NCBI GenBank assembly: GCA_008638415.1
Contig: VWVT01000014.1
Coordinates: forward strand, 95,727-159,726
From: Nocardiopsis sinuspersici
Lineage (GTDB): Bacteria; Actinomycetota; Actinomycetes; Streptosporangiales; Streptosporangiaceae
DNA length: 64,000 nt
Direction: 5' to 3'
Below are positions 59,496 to 64,000 of the stretch, one piece after another (the first letter of the stretch is position 1; each line of letters opens with the position of its first letter). Under the pieces are notes generated by a model. That model worked only from the letters and a program-made list of their open reading frames with translations. It searched no databases and was not told the DNA's origin. The position numbers and the translations under genes were made by a program.

Positions 59496-60113
59496 TCACA
59501 CCAGGCCGTCCACGTCGTCGCGCAGCGCCGTGCCGCGCCGCATGAACTCCGCGGCGGCCGCGAGGCCGAGCCCGAGGACCACGGCGGTCACCGGTACGTC
59601 GACGACGACCTCGAGGGCGGGGGATCCCGGAAGCGCACGGCCCGCCTCGTCCACGGCGGCCTGGTACCCGAACACCCGCGAAGCGGCCGCCAGCAGCGCT
59701 CCGGCCAGGACGACGACGGCACACACCCGGATACGGCGCACGTTGACCGGTGCGAAGGGGTCCCCGGTCCGCAGCGACCTCACCACACGGAACAGCAGCA
59801 GCCCGACGACCATCACCTGCACGGCGAGCACGAGCGAGGGCGCGAACGCCCACAGCCGACCGCCGGCGGTCGGCTCGGAGACCTCCAGCACGGCGGTGAC
59901 GGGACCCGTGAGCGCGAACCCGTCACCGTCCCCGACGGACGGGAGACCGGCCGCCGAGGTCGTGACGGGGATGAGGACGTTGTCCGCGACCAGTGTCCCG
60001 ACAGCGGAGAAACAGGCCAGGAGCACTCCCACGGCGGTCGCCACGAGGGCCGTCCACTCCGAGGCGCGTTGACGTACAGCGTTCACAGGTATCCACCACA
60101 TCTCACGTCTCAC
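59496..60113 (-). CDS. DUF2975 membrane protein
   Basis: The 205-residue protein has four predicted helices, with LLLFRVVRSLRTGDPFAPVNVRRIRVCAVVVLAGALLAAASRVF as the diagnostic middle. DUF2975 proteins often sit next to a small XRE regulator, which is missing here. GTG 60113 overlaps the first of two operators; an ATG at 60101 is an alternative start. Divergent from the CPBP gene. Confidence 0.85.
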   Translation of the reverse strand: MRREMWWIPVNAVRQRASEWTALVATAVGVLLACFSAVGTLVADNVLIPVTTSAAGLPSVGDGDGFALTGPVTAVLEVSEPTAGGRLWAFAPSLVLAVQVMVVGLLLFRVVRSLRTGDPFAPVNVRRIRVCAVVVLAGALLAAASRVFGYQAAVDEAGRALPGSPALEVVVDVPVTAVVLGLGLAAAAEFMRRGTALRDDVDGLV

Positions 60114-60114
60114 T

Positions 60115-60160
60115 TATCGACAATCGATAAGGTCTGCGTCTAATGTATCGGTAATCGATA
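60115..60160. promoter_or_regulatory. Twin TATCGNNAATCGATA operators
   Basis: TATCGACAATCGATA (60115-60129) and TATCGGTAATCGATA (60146-60160) differ at two bases and are spaced 31 bp, three helical turns. The first extends to a perfect CTTATCGA-CAA-TCGATAAG hairpin. They lie between the divergent DUF2975 and CPBP genes, overlapping the start of one, as a repressor would need. The cognate regulator is not encoded in the window. Confidence 0.75.
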
Positions 60161-60209
60161 TGGCGAAGCATCCTTCCCCCCATACCTCCACACGTCTGAG
60201 GCCCTCCAC

Positions 60210-60917
60210 GTGAACGACACCGCCCCCGTGAACGAGACCGCCCCCGTCCGCACCTCCGCCCTCTTCCTGGCCGGAACCGTCCTGTGCTTCGTCGTCCCAC
60301 CCCTGGCGGTGGGAGTCCTGGCGCCCGCGCCACCCCCGCCCGGCGCGCTCCTCGCGCTCGCCCTGGCCGAGCTGGTGTCCGCGGCGGCACTCGTGTTCTG
60401 GTGGCTCCGCCGACGGGGGCTGCCGTTCAGCGCGCTCGGGCTGACGTCGCGGTCCTGGGGGCGCGACGCCCTGCTGGGAGCCGCGACCGTCCCGCCGCGC
60501 CTGCTGCTGGAGTTCGCCGTGCTGATCCCCGCGGCCGGCGGCGCCGACAACCCCGGAGTCCAGGAGGTGCTCACCAACGCCTCGGCGGGAGCGGTGGCGC
60601 TGGTCGCGACGGCGGTGCTCGGCGTGGTGGGAGGGGGCCTGGCCGAGGAACTCTACTTCCGCGGCTTCCTCCTGGGAGCCCTGCCCAGGCTCTTCGTCCA
60701 CCGCAGGGCCGCGCTGTACGGCGCGGCCCTGGTCTCGGTGCTCCTCTTCGCGGGACTGCACCTTCCGTCCTCGGGCCCCGACGTGGTCGCCATCGTGCTC
60801 GCCGGGCTGGTCTACACGGCCCTGTTCCTCGCGACCCGCCGCCTGACCGCGACCGTCGTCGCGCACTCGCTGTGGAACATCTCCGCCCTGGTCGCCGTCC
60901 TCGCCCTCTACGGGTGA
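60210..60917 (+). CDS. CPBP family intramembrane metalloprotease
   Basis: The 235-residue membrane protein has six to eight helices and the CPBP motifs: EELYFRGFLLG (Glu-Glu-x3-Arg), FAGLHLPSS and VVAHSLWN. These belong to the Abi/CAAX protease-like family, which cleaves within membranes. GTG 60210 is the start. Divergent from DUF2975 with shared operators, so the two are probably co-regulated. Confidence 0.92.
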   Translation: MNDTAPVNETAPVRTSALFLAGTVLCFVVPPLAVGVLAPAPPPPGALLALALAELVSAAALVFWWLRRRGLPFSALGLTSRSWGRDALLGAATVPPRLLLEFAVLIPAAGGADNPGVQEVLTNASAGAVALVATAVLGVVGGGLAEELYFRGFLLGALPRLFVHRRAALYGAALVSVLLFAGLHLPSSGPDVVAIVLAGLVYTALFLATRRLTATVVAHSLWNISALVAVLALYG

Positions 60918-60995
60918 GCGGCGAGGCAGCCAAAGGAAGGCCCGCGCGGCGAGGCAGCCGGGGGAAGGCCCGCGCGGCGGTGCGGCCGAAGAGGC

Positions 60996-61032
60996 GCGTG
61001 GCCGGACCCCGTTTCCGGGGATCCGGCCACGC
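60996..61032. terminator. Bidirectional terminator between CPBP and BCCT genes
   Basis: GCGTGGCCGGACCCC (60996-61010) pairs with GGGGATCCGGCCACGC (61017-61032), with one bulge, around a 6-nt GTTTCC loop. Upstream a direct repeat of GCGGCGAGGCAGCC (two copies, about 60920-60965) fills the rest of the gap. Confidence 0.8.
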
Positions 61033-61054
61033 TTTCTCCCACCGGAGGAGGCCG

Positions 61055-63196
61055 TCAGCGCTCCTCGTCGTCCGGCTGGTAGATCTCGGCGGTTCCGGGG
61101 CCGTGGTCGGGCATCGCCGAACGGGCGGACGCCTCCCGGTGCAGCCGCAGGAACTCCAGGTGGCGCTCGTACTCGTCGAGGATGTTGCCGATGAGCTGTT
61201 CCTTGGTGAAGCCCATCACGTCGTAGCCCTGGCTGCCCTCGGTGAGGTAGACCTCGAAGCGCACGTAGGTGTCGTGCTCGGTGAGCGTCCGCGTGGCGAA
61301 CGCCGGGGTGGGCATCACGATCGGCCACACCCGGTAGCTGAAGTCCTCCTCGGCGCCCATCGGCACCTTCAGGTCCAGGTGCGGGATCTGGGCCTCCTCG
61401 TCGGTCCCCTCGGTGACCGTCGCCTCGACCCCCTGGTTGCGCAGTTCCTCCGCGACCTCCTGGAACGCGGGACGGCACACCTCGTGGACGAACCTGACGG
61501 CCGCGCGCTTGCCGGGGAAGTTCACCGCCCTCGCGACCCGCTGCCGCCAGTTCCTCTCCGGGCCCCGGCGCTCGGACGTGGTCCGGTCCGACAGCGACGA
61601 CGTCAGGGTGGTGCGGAACGCGTCCTGCCGGAACCGTTCGATCCGGAGCGCCTTGTACAGGCCCCAGATGATCAGCAGCATCACGACCGAGAACGGCAGG
61701 CCCATGATGATGGTCGCGTTGGTCAGCGCGTCCACGCCGCCGACGATGAGCATGGCGAGCGTGAGCAGGCCGGTCGCCGCGGCCCAGAAGATCCGCAGCC
61801 ACGGGGAGGCGTCGGTGACCGGCGTCGGCAGGTGGGAGCTGAGGTTGCCCATCACCAGCGCGCCGGAGTCCGCGGAGGTGACGTAGAGCAGCAGCCCGAC
61901 GAAGGTCGCCAGCCCGGCGGTGAACATGACCCCCGGGTACTGCATGAGCAGTGTGTAGAAGCCCTGTTCGGGCACGTTCATGGCGGTCTCGCCGAACTCG
62001 ATGTTGCCCCGCATCACGATGGCCAGCGCGCTGTTGCCGAAGATCGACAGGAAGGTCAGCGTGTACAGCAGCGGGACCACCAGCGTCGCCGCGACGAACT
62101 GCCGGATGGTGCGGCCGCGCGAGATCCTGGCGAGGAACAGCCCGACGAACGGCGCCCAGGCGATCCACCAGGCCCAGAAGAACAGCGTCCAGGCGTTGAG
62201 CCACTCGGTCGGCTGGTCGTAGGCGAAGGTGTTCAGCGTCATCGAGGGGAAGCGGCTGATGTAGTCGCCGATGTTGAGGACCAGGGCGTTGAGCAGGTTG
62301 GCGGGGCCCTCGGCGATCAGTACGTACAGCATCAGGACGACGGCGAGCAGGACGTTGAGCTCGGACAGCCGCCTGATGCCACGGTCGACACCCGCCACGG
62401 CGGACACCGTGGCCATGAGCACGGCGACGAGGATCAGTCCCGTCTGCGCCGCGATTCCCTCGGGGATGCCGAAGAGGAAGTTCAGCCCGTAGTTGAGCTG
62501 CACGACGCCGATACCGAGCGACACGGAGATGCCGAAGACCGTGCCGATGATGGCCGCGAGGTCGACCGCGTCACCGATCCGGCCGTGGATGCGCTTGCCG
62601 ATGAGCGGGTACAGGGCCGACCGGATGGCCAGCGGAAGGTGGTACCGGAACGCGAAGTAGCCCAGCGCCATGCCCATCAGCGCGTACATCGCCCATCCGG
62701 TGATGCCGTAGTGGAACAGCGTCCACACCACGGCCTGCCGGGCCGCCTCGATGGTCTGCGGATCGCCCTCGGGCGGTGCGAGGTAGTGGGTGACCGGACC
62801 GGAGACGGAGAAGAACATCAGGTCGATGCCGATGCCCGCGGCGAACAGCATGGCCGCCCACGCGAACACCCCGTAGTCCGGTTTGGAGTGCTGGGGCCCG
62901 AGCTTGACCTGGCCGTACCGGGACACGGCGATGAACACCACGAACCCCAGGTACAGGGTGGCGACGAGGAAGTAGTACCAGCCGAACGTCTGGGAGATCC
63001 ACGACACGGCCGTACCGATGGTGGTCGACGCGCCCGTCGGCGTGATGATCGCCCAGATCGAGATCGCGAGGACCAGCACGGACGAACCGATGAAGACCAC
63101 CGGCTTGAGCTGGCTGCTCTTGCTGCTCTGGGCGTCGACCGCGGTCTTCGGGGTCCCCGGTTCCGCTCCGCTGTCCTGCCCTCCGTTGGTGGACAC
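61055..63196 (-). CDS. BCCT family choline/betaine transporter (BetT-like)
   Basis: The 713-residue protein has 12 helices and BCCT motifs: AAMLFAAGIGIDLMFFSVSGPVTHYL, WAWWIAWAPFVGLFLARISRGRTIRQF (the Trp-rich signature) and GMALGYFAFRYHLP. A long cytosolic C-terminus of about 190 residues, as in BetT, probably senses osmolarity. GTG 63196 has GAGAGGGG just before it. It imports choline or glycine betaine, the counterpart to trehalose synthesis in osmoprotection. Confidence 0.95.
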   Translation of the reverse strand: MSTNGGQDSGAEPGTPKTAVDAQSSKSSQLKPVVFIGSSVLVLAISIWAIITPTGASTTIGTAVSWISQTFGWYYFLVATLYLGFVVFIAVSRYGQVKLGPQHSKPDYGVFAWAAMLFAAGIGIDLMFFSVSGPVTHYLAPPEGDPQTIEAARQAVVWTLFHYGITGWAMYALMGMALGYFAFRYHLPLAIRSALYPLIGKRIHGRIGDAVDLAAIIGTVFGISVSLGIGVVQLNYGLNFLFGIPEGIAAQTGLILVAVLMATVSAVAGVDRGIRRLSELNVLLAVVLMLYVLIAEGPANLLNALVLNIGDYISRFPSMTLNTFAYDQPTEWLNAWTLFFWAWWIAWAPFVGLFLARISRGRTIRQFVAATLVVPLLYTLTFLSIFGNSALAIVMRGNIEFGETAMNVPEQGFYTLLMQYPGVMFTAGLATFVGLLLYVTSADSGALVMGNLSSHLPTPVTDASPWLRIFWAAATGLLTLAMLIVGGVDALTNATIIMGLPFSVVMLLIIWGLYKALRIERFRQDAFRTTLTSSLSDRTTSERRGPERNWRQRVARAVNFPGKRAAVRFVHEVCRPAFQEVAEELRNQGVEATVTEGTDEEAQIPHLDLKVPMGAEEDFSYRVWPIVMPTPAFATRTLTEHDTYVRFEVYLTEGSQGYDVMGFTKEQLIGNILDEYERHLEFLRLHREASARSAMPDHGPGTAEIYQPDDEER

Positions 63197-63548
63197 CAAT
63201 ATCCCCTCTCGTCCGTACGGTGCCGGTAGTGGTTCACTGCGTCTGACGGCAACGGAGTGTTACCAAGGACGGAGCCGCCGGCCCCGGGAGCACCGTCACC
63301 AGGGGCCGTCGTGTCCCTCCACGACCGGCGGGAGACGCGACTTCCGAACAGTCCACGTCCTCATCCTCTATGACCGCTCGGTGATGGAGCGGTAACCCAG
63401 GTATGACGGTGTGCCGCTTCCCAGGACACGGCCCGCGAAACCTCCCGAAGACCGGAGGGGGAGGACCGGCCCCGGGGAAGGCGTCGACCCGTCGCCGGGC
63501 CCGGGGAAGGGAAGGCCGGACGTCGGCGCGCGGTGGCAGGATGCCCGG

Positions 63549-63800
63549 ATGGGGAACCTCTACCAGTACTTCCACGCTCCGACGACAGGGCGGTACTGAT
63601 CGCGTCCGGACCCCGTGCCCACTCGGCCACGTCCCCGTGGCACCGCGGTTCTGGCCGAACACGGTCGTCCGCCGCTGGACCACGTCACCACGGACCGCGT
63701 TCACACCCATCTACCCCGTGCCATGGTGATCGGAGAAGACCCAGCGCAGGCTGTCGTTGCTCTCCCGGCCGCAACCGTCTCGCCCGCGTGCTCGAAGTAA
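63549..63800 (+). pseudogene. Frameshifted hypothetical gene remnant
   Basis: ATG 63549 opens MGNLYQYFHAP and then stops after TTGRY. A one-base shift restores DDRAVLIASGPRAHSA, and another frame later gives HVTTDRVHTHLPRAMVIGEDPAQAVVALPAATVSPACSK to a stop at 63800. The start resembles a family of YfbM-like small proteins (MGNLYQYFHAPDD) that I recall from related species. It appears decayed by at least two shifts. Confidence 0.45.
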
Positions 63801-63923
63801 CGGGTAGCCTCCCCGGTTCCCGCCGCCAGGCCTCTCAGCAATCCCGGCGCGGAGGCGATGTGGGTGGTCACGCTGTACTGACCATGGAGGTTGGTAACAC
63901 CCACCCCGGCTGACACACACGAA

Positions 63924-63981
63924 GAGGGCCTTCGGTATCGGTGTGGATTGCGAGATCTACCCGACTCACCAGAAGGCCCTC
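63924..63981. repeat. Inverted repeat at the right edge, directly before a possible gene start
   Basis: GAGGGCCTTC (63924-63933) and GAAGGCCCTC (63972-63981) are exact inverted copies, 38 bp apart. ATG at 63983 opens MPHTTH and runs off the window. The spacing suits an operator, or an insertion-sequence end, rather than a simple terminator. Confidence 0.4.
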
Positions 63982-64000
63982 GATGCCCCACACTACCCAC

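Noticed and set aside
60284-63229. 981-codon open frame opposite the BCCT transporter
   Set aside because: Antisense shadow of a well-supported gene, rich in Gly/Arg/Val/Asp without motif or RBS.

Overview
The window is chromosomal DNA from a very GC-rich actinomycete. Coding regions have strong G/C preference at codon position 3, many genes start with GTG, and actinomycete families are common (DUF3263, DUF397 with XRE/DUF5753, DUF574 methyltransferase, OtsA/OtsB, groEL2 with CIRCE). The gene set and the character of the intergenic repeats suggest Nocardiopsis or a close relative. That is an inference from style, not a database result. No rRNA, tRNA, CRISPR array, prophage or complete insertion sequence was found.

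Layout. 1-2500: end of an ABC exporter, then an orphan groEL2 with two CIRCE operators. 2637-5675: a DrrA/DrrB-like ABC exporter, a 140-bp tandem repeat block and a PadR regulator. 5856-7800: a sulfur-carrier protein and a threonine-synthase-like enzyme behind a clear SAM-I riboswitch. This is best read as the MetM/MetO route to homocysteine. 8083-13290: trehalose synthesis (otsA, otsB) with a GrpB protein, a DUF3263 protein and a subtilase-fold protein that has lost its catalytic triad. 13302-19866: serine hydrolase, OAT2-type ornithine acetyltransferase, drug efflux pump with its TetR regulator, a decayed zinc-ribbon gene and a methyltransferase. 20186-27814: a complete phosphotransferase system (EI, HPr, split mannitol-family EIIA/EIIB/EIIC) with a DeoR regulator, a PfkB-type kinase and a zinc dehydrogenase.

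27906-33110: small Cys-rich protein, SDR, LysR, MFS, nitronate monooxygenase and DUF1540 genes. 33586-34563: an isolated gene of much lower GC encoding a probable modification-dependent restriction nuclease. 34615-41798: FtsX-type permease without its ATPase, a DapA-family enzyme and a WhiJ-like XRE/DUF397/ATPase cluster. 41789-53218: penicillin-acylase-family hydrolase, SDR/TetR pair, two-component system followed by a 213-bp MITE-like element, lipoprotein, PAF-acetylhydrolase-like hydrolase, TetR/methyltransferase pair. 53280-64000: ABC-2 transporter, small accessory genes, a Cys-rich copper-storage-like protein, a DUF2975/CPBP pair with twin operators, a BCCT transporter, and a decayed right end.

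Two themes cut across the window. First, a dispersed repeat starts exactly at the stop codon of four different minus-strand genes (padR, metM, the MFS pump, the zinc dehydrogenase), so it is transcribed as their 3' UTR. Second, regulation is readable in the DNA: riboswitch, CIRCE, paired TetR-type palindromes, and several long bidirectional terminators.
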